Shown: piece after piece, positions 37,135 to 45,788 of the stretch
Position numbering within the stretch: position 1 is the first letter of the stretch
How the letters are laid out: each line of letters begins with the position of its first letter
NCBI GenBank assembly: GCA_902567235.1
Contig: CACFLX010000006.1
Location: forward strand, 1-64,000
Origin: an uncultured Pelagibacteraceae bacterium
GTDB lineage: Bacteria; Pseudomonadota; Alphaproteobacteria; Pelagibacterales; Pelagibacteraceae
DNA length: 64,000 nucleotides
Reading direction: 5' to 3'
Translations under genes and position numbers: made by a program
Notes under the pieces: generated by a model
Database searches by the model: none
What the model saw: only the letters and a program-made list of their open reading frames with translations
What the model was told of the DNA's origin: nothing

Positions 37135-37707
37135 ATGAAAATGCATAAAAGAAAACTCTTAAATAAAATAATCCTACTTACCTACCTTCTAATAGCTCCC
37201 TTTGCATCGTTGGCCGATATTGGAAATAAACAATGGACTAAAGAATGTGAAAAAGACAATAAAAAAAATTGCGTAATTGCTATTAATAACCAAGTGTCTG
37301 TTTCAGATAGTGATAAAAAACAAACTCTAGCAACCGCTTACATTCGACTAGGATCAACAATTGAAAGAAAAATGGATTTGGTAGATGGAGAAGAAAAAAC
37401 TTATAAATTAAAAGAGGAAAATAAATTAGTACCTGTTATAGTTGTTGAGCTTCCTTTTAATGTTAATTTAACAAAAAGCCCTTTAGTTCAAATTGATAAA
37501 AAAAATATTTTTAATTTACCCTTTTCACACTGCAACGCACAAGATGGATGCGTGGCAACTGTTGCCATTAATGATGAGATTATAAAACTGCTTAAAGCAG
37601 GTAAAGAATTAACTGTGATCACGGGGGTGCATGGAAGAAAAGAAAACCTGTCAATTAATTTTCCGTTAAAAGGTTTTTCTAAATCATACGATAGTTTATT
37701 AAAATAA
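37135..37707 (+). CDS. invasion-associated locus B (IalB) family periplasmic protein
   Basis: 190 residues with an N-terminal signal peptide (hydrophobic run LLTYLLIAPFASLA, cut before DIGN). The mature part matches the IalB fold: W-x-K-E-C at the start, CVIAINNQ, VELPFNVNL, then IDKKNIFNLPFSHCNAQDGCVATV with paired Cys, and LSINFPLKGFSKSYDSL at the end. The Cys pairs could form disulfides in the periplasm. The name comes from Bartonella; in a free-living marine bacterium no invasion role is implied. Start could also be the ATG at 37141. Confidence 0.85.
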   Translation: MKMHKRKLLNKIILLTYLLIAPFASLADIGNKQWTKECEKDNKKNCVIAINNQVSVSDSDKKQTLATAYIRLGSTIERKMDLVDGEEKTYKLKEENKLVPVIVVELPFNVNLTKSPLVQIDKKNIFNLPFSHCNAQDGCVATVAINDEIIKLLKAGKELTVITGVHGRKENLSINFPLKGFSKSYDSLLK

Positions 37708-37769
37708 AAATAGATAATCAAAAAGCTTTAGAAATTGCCTTCTTCCTATTTTATTTATAAACATTTTTT

Positions 37770-38282
37770 TCATTTTATTGATTTTGAATATTTTTTCCAG
37801 TTATCTTGATAATGTTTAGTGTTTTCTGCTATATCTTTTTTTTCTTCTTCAGTTACTTCTCTTATAACTTTACCAGGAGAGCCAATTACAAGTGAGTTGT
37901 CTGGTATTACTTTATTTTCAGTAATAAGAGCTTTAGCCCCTATAATGCAATTTTTTCCAATTTTCGCATTATTAAGAATTACCGCACCAATTCCAATTAA
38001 ACTGTTATCTCCTATCGTACAGCCATGAAGCATAACAAGGTGGCCAACTGTTACATTCTTTCCAACTTTTAAAGGACAGCCTGGATCAGTATGTAAAACA
38101 CTACCATCTTGAACGTTTGATCCTTCGCCAATATGAATATTTTCTATATCTCCTCTTAAGACTGCATTAAACCAGATACTTGTATTTTTTTCTAATGTAA
38201 CATCACCAATTATTGTTGCATTAGGTGCGACCCAATTTTCGCCAGAATTTTTTGGTTTTTTATTTTCCAAATCGTAAAACAT
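37770..38282 (-). CDS. gamma-carbonic-anhydrase family hexapeptide protein
   Basis: 170-residue left-handed beta-helix protein with repeated hexapeptides. Three His expected for the metal site are seen in VLHTDPG, TVGHLVM and [18 protein letters not shown] carries the Arg/Asp pair conserved in the family. Many bacterial relatives have weak or no carbonic anhydrase activity, so the reaction is uncertain. Its start lies 19 bp from the divergent thioredoxin-fold gene. Confidence 0.88.
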   Translation of the reverse strand: MFYDLENKKPKNSGENWVAPNATIIGDVTLEKNTSIWFNAVLRGDIENIHIGEGSNVQDGSVLHTDPGCPLKVGKNVTVGHLVMLHGCTIGDNSLIGIGAVILNNAKIGKNCIIGAKALITENKVIPDNSLVIGSPGKVIREVTEEEKKDIAENTKHYQDNWKKYSKSIK

Positions 38283-38301
38283 ATCTTATATAATACTTAA
38301 C

Positions 38302-38859
38302 ATGTCGCTTACAAAAACTCCAATATGTGATTTTGGGAAAAAAGCTGAAACTTTCCAATTAAAGTCTACTGACAATAAAATTATTTCACTAAATGACATC
38401 AAGGGAGATAAGGGAACTTTGATAATGTTTATTTGCAATCACTGTCCTTATGTAAAGGCAGTTATTGAGGATATTGTTGAAGATGCAAATAAATTAACTA
38501 ATTTTGGAATAAAATCAGTAGCGATTTGCTCTAACGATGTAAAAAATTATCCCGAAGACTCATTTGAAAATATGATTGAATTTTCAAAAGAGAATAATTT
38601 TAAATTTCCATATCTAATTGATGAAACTCAGGAAATTGCAAAAAATTATGATGCTGTGTGTACACCAGATTTTTTTGGTTACAATAAAAACTTAGAGCTA
38701 CAATACAGAGGAAGAATCAGAGAATTAAAAGAATTGAAACCTGTAAGAAGTGGAGAAAGTGATTTATATAAAGCAATGAAACAAATTTCAGAAACAGGAA
38801 AAGGGCCAGAAAGCCAAATTCCAAGTATGGGTTGTAATATTAAGTGGTTAAATAATTAA
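38302..38859 (+). CDS. thioredoxin-fold redoxin (AhpC/TSA-like) family protein
   Basis: 185 residues with an AhpC/TSA-type beginning (FQLKSTDNKIISLNDIKG) and the motif FICNHCPYVKAV holding a C-x-x-C pair near residue 50. YDAVCTPDFFGYNKNLELQYRGRI contains the cis-Pro region with a third Cys. This arrangement is typical of the thiol-redoxin group of unknown substrate often annotated as thioredoxin family protein. No signal peptide is visible, so it is probably cytoplasmic. Stop and the next start overlap by one base. Confidence 0.85.
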   Translation: MSLTKTPICDFGKKAETFQLKSTDNKIISLNDIKGDKGTLIMFICNHCPYVKAVIEDIVEDANKLTNFGIKSVAICSNDVKNYPEDSFENMIEFSKENNFKFPYLIDETQEIAKNYDAVCTPDFFGYNKNLELQYRGRIRELKELKPVRSGESDLYKAMKQISETGKGPESQIPSMGCNIKWLNN

Positions 38860-39941
38860 TGTATATAATAGTTACTAGATCATTTCCTCCAGAAGTTGGT
38901 GGGATGCAAAACTTAATGTGGGGACTAACCTGCTCTATAGCAAAATATAATTTAGTAAAAGTATTTGCTGACTTTCATGAAAATTATAAAGAACATGATC
39001 AAAAAGTATCTTTTTCAATTGATAGGGTTGGAGGAATTAAACTTTTAAGAAAATATCGAAAATCATACCTGGTAAATGAATTTATAAAAAAAAATAAAAA
39101 TATTAATTGTGTTATTGCAGATCACTGGAAAAGTTTAGAATTGATTAAAACAACAAAGAAAAAAATTTGTTTAATTCACTCAAAAGAAATTAATCATAAA
39201 AAAGGATCATTTGCTAATAGAAGAATTTTAAAAGTTTTTAATAATATTGATCAAGTCGTTGCTAATTCAGAATATACAAAAAATCTCGCAGTAGAGATTG
39301 GTATAGATGAAAATAAAATTATTGTTATTAATCCAGGTGTATTTCCACCCAAAGAAATAGATAAATCATCAGTGAAAGAGGCTGAAAATCTATTAAAAAA
39401 TAAAAGCCCAAGATTAATTACAGTTTCAAGGTTTGATAAAAGAAAAAATCATGAAAAAGTAATAATGGCATTAAGAAACCTTAAACAAATTTATCCAAAT
39501 ATTGTTTATACTTGTATTGGTTATGGCGAAGAGGAAGAAAACGTAAAAAAACTTACAAATGAGCTAGAATTAAATGAACAAGTAATATTTTTAAAAAATA
39601 TCCCTCAAGGCCTAAAAAATGCACTAGTTTCAAAGTCAAATCTTTTTGTTATGCCATCAATTATACATAAAACTTCAGTTGAAGGATTTGGTATTGCATA
39701 CGTAGAAGCTGCTCAATACGGAATACCATCTATTGGTGGAAAAGATGGAGGTGCATCAGATGCAATAAAAAATAATGAAACAGGAATGATTTGTGATGGT
39801 AATAATTTAGAAGAAATTTATTCTAGTATAGATTTAATTTTAAAAAATAATTCATATTTAGAAATGGGTAAAAAAGCTAAAGATTACTCAACTAAATTTG
39901 AATGGGATAATATAACCAAAGAATATTTAAAAATTTTGTGA
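38859..39941 (+). CDS. glycosyltransferase family 4-type protein
   Basis: 360 residues of the GT-B fold. The N-terminal RSFPPEVGGMQ acceptor-domain motif and the C-terminal donor-site block EGFGIAYVEAAQYGIPSIGGKDGGASDAI are characteristic of GT4 enzymes. NPGVFPP and SRFDKRKNHEKVI mark the domain hinge. Likely adds a sugar to a lipid or surface glycan using a nucleotide sugar; donor and acceptor cannot be read from sequence. It starts inside the stop of the redoxin gene and is followed 12 bp later by a small membrane protein. Confidence 0.87.
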   Translation: MYIIVTRSFPPEVGGMQNLMWGLTCSIAKYNLVKVFADFHENYKEHDQKVSFSIDRVGGIKLLRKYRKSYLVNEFIKKNKNINCVIADHWKSLELIKTTKKKICLIHSKEINHKKGSFANRRILKVFNNIDQVVANSEYTKNLAVEIGIDENKIIVINPGVFPPKEIDKSSVKEAENLLKNKSPRLITVSRFDKRKNHEKVIMALRNLKQIYPNIVYTCIGYGEEEENVKKLTNELELNEQVIFLKNIPQGLKNALVSKSNLFVMPSIIHKTSVEGFGIAYVEAAQYGIPSIGGKDGGASDAIKNNETGMICDGNNLEEIYSSIDLILKNNSYLEMGKKAKDYSTKFEWDNITKEYLKIL

Positions 39942-39953
39942 TAAGATAAATTT

Positions 39954-40367
39954 ATGATCGAAAAATTTAATGGAATAATCTATTTAATAATTTTCTTAGT
40001 TCATTTTATTGGATTAGGTGTTTACGCTTTCCAGTTAATAATAGGAACAAAAAAATTTCGTGAAAAATTTCAAATAGATGAAACAGCATCTACTATGATG
40101 AGAATGTGTGGAGCTCTTTTTCTCGGCGCAGTCTTAATGGCAATTTACATTATGTTTGTTAGACCAGGAGGAGTTGAGGGAACATGGGGATTTTTTAACT
40201 TAGTTTTTGTACAAAACTTATGCATCTTTTTAGTGAATACTTATTCTATAAAGATTGATAAAACTGGAATAAAAAATGACTCAAACGAAGGTGTAATTGC
40301 ACCATTAGTTTTTACAATTTTAAGTGCAATTCTTTGTTACGGATTAGCAGATAAAATTTATATTTAA
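39954..40367 (+). CDS. four-helix membrane protein, unrecognised
   Basis: 137 residues with four hydrophobic helices (about 7-27, 49-68, 78-95 and 112-132). A conserved-looking ETASTMMRMCGALFLGA stretch and an RPGG loop sit between helices 1-3. I cannot name the family; the layout resembles small DUF4345-like membrane proteins. It overlaps the convergent GT9 gene by 4 bp at its 3' end and is probably cotranscribed with the GT4 gene. Confidence 0.65.
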   Translation: MIEKFNGIIYLIIFLVHFIGLGVYAFQLIIGTKKFREKFQIDETASTMMRMCGALFLGAVLMAIYIMFVRPGGVEGTWGFFNLVFVQNLCIFLVNTYSIKIDKTGIKNDSNEGVIAPLVFTILSAILCYGLADKIYI

Positions 40368-41299
40368 TTTAAAATAATTTTTTCCAAAACTTTGTCCGTA
40401 GATAGTTTTGCTAAATCATTAACTTGGATTGCTTTAAAATTTTCTCTTTCAATGCTTACTTTGTAAGCTGTTGTATGAGATCCAAATAAAGTTAAACCTT
40501 TGGCTCCTAAGTGGGCTGCCATATGGGCGGGTCCTGTATCATTTGCAATAATAAATGCACTATCCTTAATTAATGATGAAAGTTGAGAAATATCTAAAGC
40601 TTTTCCGTTATCTAAAATACATAATGCATTAATATCTTTTGCATCATTAATTTCGCCTGGGCCTGGTGCCACTACAATTTTGTACTGATCGTTATATTGG
40701 CTTTTTATTTTTTCAATTAGCTCATTGTAATAAGGCCATTTTTTTTGAGTAAGATGTGGTGAACAAAATGGAAATAAAACAATATATTTTTCTAATTTGT
40801 ATTCTGATTTTATTTTAGATATATCTGTGCAACTCCAAGAAAAATCTGGAAGTATTGTGTGTTTAATATTTAACCCTGAAGTATATAACTGGTGGTTAAA
40901 TCTCTCCAAAACAGATTTTTTATCAAATTCTTCTTTTGTTTTATCTTTTGGTAAAGTTGTTTCGGATGAAGACCAAGTGTTTAAATCTGAACTTGGAAAT
41001 AAAATTTTTTTATAAAAACTTGATCTAGAAGAGTTTTGTAAATCATAAACCTTCGAAATTTTTAATTTTTTTATTTTTCTCATCAAAAAATAAAGGTAAA
41101 TTAAATTAAACCTAGATAATCTCTTGTCTAATATTACATCTGTTAAATGGGGATTTTTTTTAAATAAATCAAAATATGGCTTTGTGGTTAAAAGATATAT
41201 TTTATCGTTATTGTGGTTTTCAGATATATCTTGAATTGCACCACAAGCTTGCGCTATATCTCCTAAAGAACCGTGTTTTATTATTAAAATATTAGACAT
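40364..41299 (-). CDS. glycosyltransferase family 9 (heptosyltransferase-like)
   Basis: 311 residues similar to ADP-heptose:LPS heptosyltransferases. The N-terminus ILIIKHGSLGDIAQACG matches the acceptor-loop motif with the catalytic Asp in GDI, and the C-terminal IANDTGPAHMAAHLGAKGLTLFG is the diagnostic donor-site block. FPFCSPHLTQKKWP gives the sugar-nucleotide phosphate loop. It likely acts at the inner membrane on LPS core or a related glycan, but donor identity is inferred only from the family. Confidence 0.88.
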   Translation of the reverse strand: MSNILIIKHGSLGDIAQACGAIQDISENHNNDKIYLLTTKPYFDLFKKNPHLTDVILDKRLSRFNLIYLYFLMRKIKKLKISKVYDLQNSSRSSFYKKILFPSSDLNTWSSSETTLPKDKTKEEFDKKSVLERFNHQLYTSGLNIKHTILPDFSWSCTDISKIKSEYKLEKYIVLFPFCSPHLTQKKWPYYNELIEKIKSQYNDQYKIVVAPGPGEINDAKDINALCILDNGKALDISQLSSLIKDSAFIIANDTGPAHMAAHLGAKGLTLFGSHTTAYKVSIERENFKAIQVNDLAKLSTDKVLEKIILN

Positions 41300-41331
41300 A
41301 TTTTTAACAACTTAACACACTATAAAATTTT

Positions 41332-41721
41332 ATGAATAAAATTCTAGTTGAAGTATCTGTTGGAGAACTTTTTGATAAAATATCCATTTTAGAAATTAAA
41401 AAAGACAGAATTAAAGACTCCGAAAAGCTTAATTTTATAAATGACGAGTATAAAGTTTTAAAAAGTGAACTAGAAAAAAATGTAAAAATGGATGTAAAAT
41501 TAGAAAAATTTTTTGTTGCTTTAAAAAATATAAATTCAAAATTGTGGATTATTGAAGATGATAAAAGAAAGTATGAAAAAGATTCAAATTTTGGCGAAGA
41601 ATTTATTAGATTATCTAGAGATATTCATTTTCTCAACGATACTCGAGCTAAAATCAAATTAGATATAAACAATCACACGGGATCAAAAATAAAAGAAATT
41701 AAAGAATATACTAGTTATTGA
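41332..41721 (+). CDS. DUF6165 family protein
   Basis: 129 residues, mostly helical and charged, with the recognisable opening ILVEVSVGELFDKISILEIKKDRI and a later NSKLWIIEDDKRKYE. Small proteins of this pattern accompany glycosyltransferase genes in several alphaproteobacteria; the function is unknown. Its start is 32 bp from the divergent GT9 gene and its end overlaps the permease gene by 7 bp. No membrane segment or signal peptide. Confidence 0.75.
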   Translation: MNKILVEVSVGELFDKISILEIKKDRIKDSEKLNFINDEYKVLKSELEKNVKMDVKLEKFFVALKNINSKLWIIEDDKRKYEKDSNFGEEFIRLSRDIHFLNDTRAKIKLDINNHTGSKIKEIKEYTSY

Positions 41722-42392
41722 TATCTATATTTTTTTTCCAAATATTTTATTAAATTGTGAACTAAAAAAGTAATAAATAAATATATACTTCCCGCTATTA
41801 TAAAAACTTCGACTGGTCTAAAAGTTGTAGAAATAATAAATTTTGCAACTCCAGTTATATCCATTAGTGTTACAGTGCTTGCAAGAGAAGTTCCTTTTAA
41901 CATTAATATTATTTCATTACCGTATGCAGGCAAAGATTGCTTAATTGCTATTGGAATTTGAATTTTAGTAAAAATAAATATTTTATTTAATCCTAAACTT
42001 CTGCCAGCTTCAATTATGCCTGGTTTTATTGTTTCAAAGGCTGATCTTAAGATCTCCGAAGTATAAGCCCCAGTATTTAATGAAAATGCTATGATTGCAC
42101 ACCAATAAGGTTCTTTTAAAATGACCCATAAAAAAGTTGTTCTTAAGTATTCTATTTGTCCAAGACCAAAATAAATAATAAATATTTGAACCAAAAGTGG
42201 TGTTCCTCTAAATAAGTAAGAATATCCATATGCAAAACCACTAACTAACCTATTTTTATTTAATCTTAGAATTGCAAAAAATAATCCCAAAAATAAACCA
42301 AAAAATAATGACGCTGATAAAAGTTTTAAAGTTACTACTGTTGCGCTAAGTAATTTTGGAAAACTTGTCATTATTAATTCTAAATCCATCAA
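41715..42392 (-). CDS. polar amino acid ABC transporter permease (HisM-type)
   Basis: 225 residues with about five membrane helices and the EAA loop GIIEAGRSLGLNKIFIFTKIQIPIA-type region (EAGRSLGLNKI...) that contacts the ATPase. FRGTPLLVQIFI and LKGTSLASTVTLMDITG are typical of the HisMQ family. It overlaps the partner permease gene by 4 bp. Likely moves basic or other polar amino acids across the inner membrane. No ATP-binding subunit gene follows it; the next gene is the convergent DUF6165 gene. Confidence 0.9.
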   Translation of the reverse strand: MMDLELIMTSFPKLLSATVVTLKLLSASLFFGLFLGLFFAILRLNKNRLVSGFAYGYSYLFRGTPLLVQIFIIYFGLGQIEYLRTTFLWVILKEPYWCAIIAFSLNTGAYTSEILRSAFETIKPGIIEAGRSLGLNKIFIFTKIQIPIAIKQSLPAYGNEIILMLKGTSLASTVTLMDITGVAKFIISTTFRPVEVFIIAGSIYLFITFLVHNLIKYLEKKYRYQ

Positions 42393-43081
42393 TATCCTCT
42401 ACTATAGTTTTGTTCTAATCTGTTTATTAGTTTCATACTTAAGTAAGTCAGCATTAAATATAAAACTGCAGCAACTGAATAAAATAAAAGTGGATCTCTA
42501 GTTGATCCAGCTGCAATATAGGATTGTCTCATAATCTCAACTAGTCCAGTAACTGAAATTAGAGATGTATCTTTTAAAGTTATTTGCCAAACATTGCTTA
42601 GATTTGGTATTGCCAGTCTCAACATTTGGGGCATAATTACTTTAAAAAAATATATATATTTTCTTAAACCTAAAACATGACAAGCTTCAAACTGGCCCTT
42701 ATCTATAGATTGAATTGCACCTCTAAAAACTTCCGTAGAATAAGCTCCCGAAATAATTCCAATTGAAATAGCACCAGTTAAAAAGGCATTGATTTCGATA
42801 TAATCATAATAACCAAAAATCTGAGCAACATACATTATGGCTCCGCTTCCTCCAAAAAAGAAAAGGTAAATAACTAAAAGTTCGGGAACCCCTCTTACGA
42901 CGGTAGTATAAAAATTAGCAATTAAATTTAAAATTTTATATTTTGAAAGTTTTAAAGGCGTAAAAATTAATGCAAATAAAAAACCAATTAACATTGCTGT
43001 AATTGCAACAGCAATTGTCATTAGTGTAGCTACAAAAAGCTCATCACCCCAACCGTTATCTCCAAATGATAATAATTCCAT
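42389..43081 (-). CDS. polar amino acid ABC transporter permease (HisQ-type)
   Basis: 230 residues, paired with the HisM-type permease as the second half of the membrane channel. VVRGVPELLVIYLFFFGG near residue 60, the EAA loop FEACHVLGLRKYIYFFKVIMP and LKDTSLISVTGLVEIMRQ identify the family. It starts 43 bp after the binding-protein gene, separated by a GC-rich hairpin. The octopine/nopaline/Lys-Arg-Orn transporter group is the best fit. Confidence 0.9.
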   Translation of the reverse strand: MELLSFGDNGWGDELFVATLMTIAVAITAMLIGFLFALIFTPLKLSKYKILNLIANFYTTVVRGVPELLVIYLFFFGGSGAIMYVAQIFGYYDYIEINAFLTGAISIGIISGAYSTEVFRGAIQSIDKGQFEACHVLGLRKYIYFFKVIMPQMLRLAIPNLSNVWQITLKDTSLISVTGLVEIMRQSYIAAGSTRDPLLFYSVAAVLYLMLTYLSMKLINRLEQNYSRGY

Positions 43082-43085
43082 GAGT

Positions 43086-43112
43086 AAAAGGCGGTTTAAT
43101 TAACCGCCTTTT
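43086..43112 (-). terminator. hairpin between the binding-protein and permease genes
   Basis: AAAAGGCGGTT (43086-43096 on plus) and AACCGCCTTTT (43102-43112) form an 11-bp perfect stem with a 5-base loop; the minus-strand read-out ends in four T. It may be a partial terminator or a 3' stabiliser that keeps binding-protein mRNA in excess over permease mRNA. Confidence 0.6.
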
Positions 43113-43123
43113 AAATTTTAAAT

Positions 43124-43987
43124 TTACATTGATGCGTCGAAGCCAAACCACTTAGTTGCAAGTTCACTAATTTTTCCAGCTTTTCTTGCTTTATCTATAG
43201 CGCTATTGAAATCTTTAAGTAGTTGAGCGTCTCTTTTTCCAAGAGCAGAGTCTGAGCCAAATTGTGCATCTTGTCTTAAACCAACTCCTACTCCGTTTCC
43301 AAAGTGTCCACCAGAGAAAGTGGGTCCAACTAACACAACATCTTTTCCAGATTTTTCAGCATAATCAGTAAATGCTACTGCCGCAGCTAAGGCTGCATCA
43401 CATCTTCCTGCTGTTAAATCTAGGTTAACTTCATCTTGAGTTTTGTAAGTTCTAACATCAACTGATCCAACATCACCTGACTCTAAAAAGTTTTGGTGAA
43501 TAGTTCCAGTTTGTGTACAAACAGTTTTGCCTGCTAAAGCTCCTGTAATAGTTTTAAGAGCAGCTTTAACATCATTACCACCTATAGATAAATTTATACC
43601 TTCTGGTGTAGACATTCCTTCAAGACTAGAACCTTTCATTACTGCGAGAGATGCAACTTCGTCAGCATAACCTTGAGAAAAAGTTATTACTTTTTTTCTT
43701 TCATCAGTAATAGACATACCTGCCATAATAGCATCGTATTTTCTCATTCTTAATGCTGGAATCATTCCATCCCAATCTTGTTCAACAATTTTGCAATCTC
43801 TTGCCATGTAGATACATAGCCAGTTTGCAAGTTCGACTTCAAATCCAATTAGTTTTCCATCTTCAGATTTAGAGTTCCACGGAGGGTATGCTCCCTCTGT
43901 TGCGATTCTAATAGTATCTGCAGATAGGGTTGAACTAAAAAGAAATAAAGAAGCAAAAACACTTAATATGATTTTTTTCAATTTCAT
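43124..43987 (-). CDS. amino acid ABC transporter substrate-binding protein (Lys/Arg/Orn or octopine type)
   Basis: 287 residues with a signal peptide (KKIILSVFASLFLFSSTLSA, cleaved before DTIRIA). The SBP family 3 pattern follows: IRIATEGAYPPWNS, GFEVELANWLC, DWDGMIPALRMRKYDAIMAGMSITDERKK, and the C-terminal helix IDKARKAGKISELATKWFG. The aromatic/acidic pocket is of the basic-amino-acid group, so arginine, lysine or ornithine is likely. A GGGGG run 6 bases before the start (43994-43998 on plus) may serve as ribosome-binding site. The gene sits just past the polyamine operon. Confidence 0.9.
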   Translation of the reverse strand: MKLKKIILSVFASLFLFSSTLSADTIRIATEGAYPPWNSKSEDGKLIGFEVELANWLCIYMARDCKIVEQDWDGMIPALRMRKYDAIMAGMSITDERKKVITFSQGYADEVASLAVMKGSSLEGMSTPEGINLSIGGNDVKAALKTITGALAGKTVCTQTGTIHQNFLESGDVGSVDVRTYKTQDEVNLDLTAGRCDAALAAAVAFTDYAEKSGKDVVLVGPTFSGGHFGNGVGVGLRQDAQFGSDSALGKRDAQLLKDFNSAIDKARKAGKISELATKWFGFDASM

Positions 43988-44057
43988 TATTTTCCCCCGT
44001 AATTAATATTAATTAAAACATATTATTCCACAAAATTTCAGATTTAAAAAGATAAAA

Positions 44058-45098
44058 TTAATGATTAATTGATGAGTAAAAGTTCCAAGAACTGTCAAAG
44101 CTTGGGATATATACTCTATCTAAGGTAGCATTACCAAAATTTTTATTAAATACGTCTAACCAGTTATCGACTTGTTTTGGTTTCTTATCTTGACTGCCAA
44201 CTTGAGCTGTTATTACACCATCAGGTTTAAGAATTCTTACTAATGAGTTCATATTTTTAGCTGCAAGATCTATGCAGAACTGATCATCATTTAAATCAAT
44301 AAATATTTTATCATAACTATCATCTTCAACTTTTTTGATACTTTCAAAGGCATCTCCCCAAACACATTTTACTGAATTTTTCTCAGTAGCATTTTTGCCA
44401 ATAGATCCAATATGTTTTTTACAAACTTCAACAACTTCCGGATCTAATTCATACCAATCAATAAATCCAAATCCTTTTGCTATACACTCTCTTGCAACAC
44501 CTCCATCACCTCCACCAATAATTGCAGCTCTATCTTTACTTTTATTGAGTTTCATTGCAGAATTAACAAATGTTCCACTATATAAATGTTCATCACTCTC
44601 AGCCACTTGTAAATCCCCATCTATAAATAACGATTTACCATATTCTACTAAATCTAATATCTCTATATGTTGTCCAACTTTGGATTTAAAATCCTCAATA
44701 ACTTCTTTTACAAGATAATTTTTTTGCAATCCTTTTGTACTTGTATTGTCATAATAGAAAGAAATTGTATCTCTATTTAATTCTTTTTTGATTATTCTTT
44801 TATGTTCTATTTCTTTTTTTATAACATCTAAAGCAATTGATGGAGCAACTGTTCCACAGGTATAAAAATCAAAACTAATTATTCCTTTTTCTGGATATGT
44901 ATGAAAACTGATATGACTTTCTGCTAACAAAGCTACTAGAGTAAAACCTTGGGGTTCAAATTTATATTTTGCAATATTCAAAACTGTTACTTTGGCTTTT
45001 TCTGCAATTTTATGAACTAGGCTTTCAAAGAAAGATGCATTATATTCTTTCTTAGTTCCAATTATATCTAGAGTAATATGCTCCCCTACTTTAATCAT
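44058..45098 (-). CDS. fused S-adenosylmethionine decarboxylase / aminopropyltransferase (SpeD-SpeE)
   Basis: 346 residues with two enzyme domains. Residues 1 to about 120 are a class Ib SpeD: self-cleavage at E60-S61 in ALLAESHISFHTYPE, with H66 and C81 in FYTCG, giving the pyruvoyl enzyme that makes decarboxylated SAM. Residues about 125-346 are a spermidine-synthase-type domain: GGGDGGVAREC (195-205), WYELDPEVVEVCKKH and a Rossmann fold. The usual substrate-site signature after IID (DSTDPxGPA) reads FIDLNDDQ here, and the YHEMLxHPP segment reads LYSGTFVNS, so acceptor amine may differ from putrescine. Self-processing would still work within a fusion. Confidence 0.88.
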   Translation of the reverse strand: MIKVGEHITLDIIGTKKEYNASFFESLVHKIAEKAKVTVLNIAKYKFEPQGFTLVALLAESHISFHTYPEKGIISFDFYTCGTVAPSIALDVIKKEIEHKRIIKKELNRDTISFYYDNTSTKGLQKNYLVKEVIEDFKSKVGQHIEILDLVEYGKSLFIDGDLQVAESDEHLYSGTFVNSAMKLNKSKDRAAIIGGGDGGVARECIAKGFGFIDWYELDPEVVEVCKKHIGSIGKNATEKNSVKCVWGDAFESIKKVEDDSYDKIFIDLNDDQFCIDLAAKNMNSLVRILKPDGVITAQVGSQDKKPKQVDNWLDVFNKNFGNATLDRVYIPSFDSSWNFYSSINH

Positions 45099-45122
45099 AT
45101 CTCCCTCTATAATTATAAAAAG

Positions 45123-45788
45123 TTAACCCTTTTTATAATGAATTATTTTATCTAAAATTTTACTCATCTCAGTAGATGAAAGAATCTTAGGTTGTCCTAA
45201 TTTTAATGCAATTATGTATTGATGACAAATATTTTCTATCTCTTGTGCAAGTTCGAAAGCTTGTTTTAAAGTTCCGCCAATTGTTAACTGCCCATGGTTA
45301 GACATTAGGCAGCCTTTTCTCTTTTCTAAAGCTTTAATAATATTTATTGATAAGTCTGGTGTACCAAAGGTTGCATATTCGGCACATTTAATATCATCTC
45401 CACCAGCTAGAGCGACCATATAATGAAAGGCAGGAATTGATTTACCATGAGTTGAAACTGCAGTGGCATTGGGAGAATGAGCATGAACAATTGCTTTTGC
45501 TTCTCTCTTTTTTATATAAACATCTTGATGAAATCGCCATTCTGAAGATGGATTCAATCCTGAATTAAACATTTTTAGATTGTTATATTTTTCATCTAAG
45601 GCAAGAAAAACAATATCCTCTGGTTTTAGGGTTTCATATTTAATCCCTGAAGGTGTCAAAAGAAATCCTTCAACATCATTTTCAATTACTCTTATAGAAA
45701 GATTCCCTGATCTAAGAGGAGATAAATTTGTAGTATTAAGCATAAGAGCAAATTTAATTATGTCTTCTCTTTCTTTTAAATTTTTCAT
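45123..45788 (-). CDS. class II aldolase, FucA/Ald2 type (candidate methylthioribulose-1-phosphate aldolase)
   Basis: 221 residues with the class II aldolase zinc set E83, H102, H104 and H165, spaced exactly as in fuculose-phosphate aldolase, within SSEWRFH, VHAHSPNA and SNHGQL. SGNLSIR and TPSGIKY bind the phosphate. In methionine-salvage contexts this fold is either the dehydratase MtnB or the aldolase Ald2 of the DHAP shunt, which cuts 5-methylthioribulose-1-phosphate to DHAP and methylthioacetaldehyde. Its 4-bp overlap with mtnA and the absence of mtnC/mtnD nearby favour the aldolase reading; the exact activity is inferred. Confidence 0.8.
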   Translation of the reverse strand: MKNLKEREDIIKFALMLNTTNLSPLRSGNLSIRVIENDVEGFLLTPSGIKYETLKPEDIVFLALDEKYNNLKMFNSGLNPSSEWRFHQDVYIKKREAKAIVHAHSPNATAVSTHGKSIPAFHYMVALAGGDDIKCAEYATFGTPDLSINIIKALEKRKGCLMSNHGQLTIGGTLKQAFELAQEIENICHQYIIALKLGQPKILSSTEMSKILDKIIHYKKG

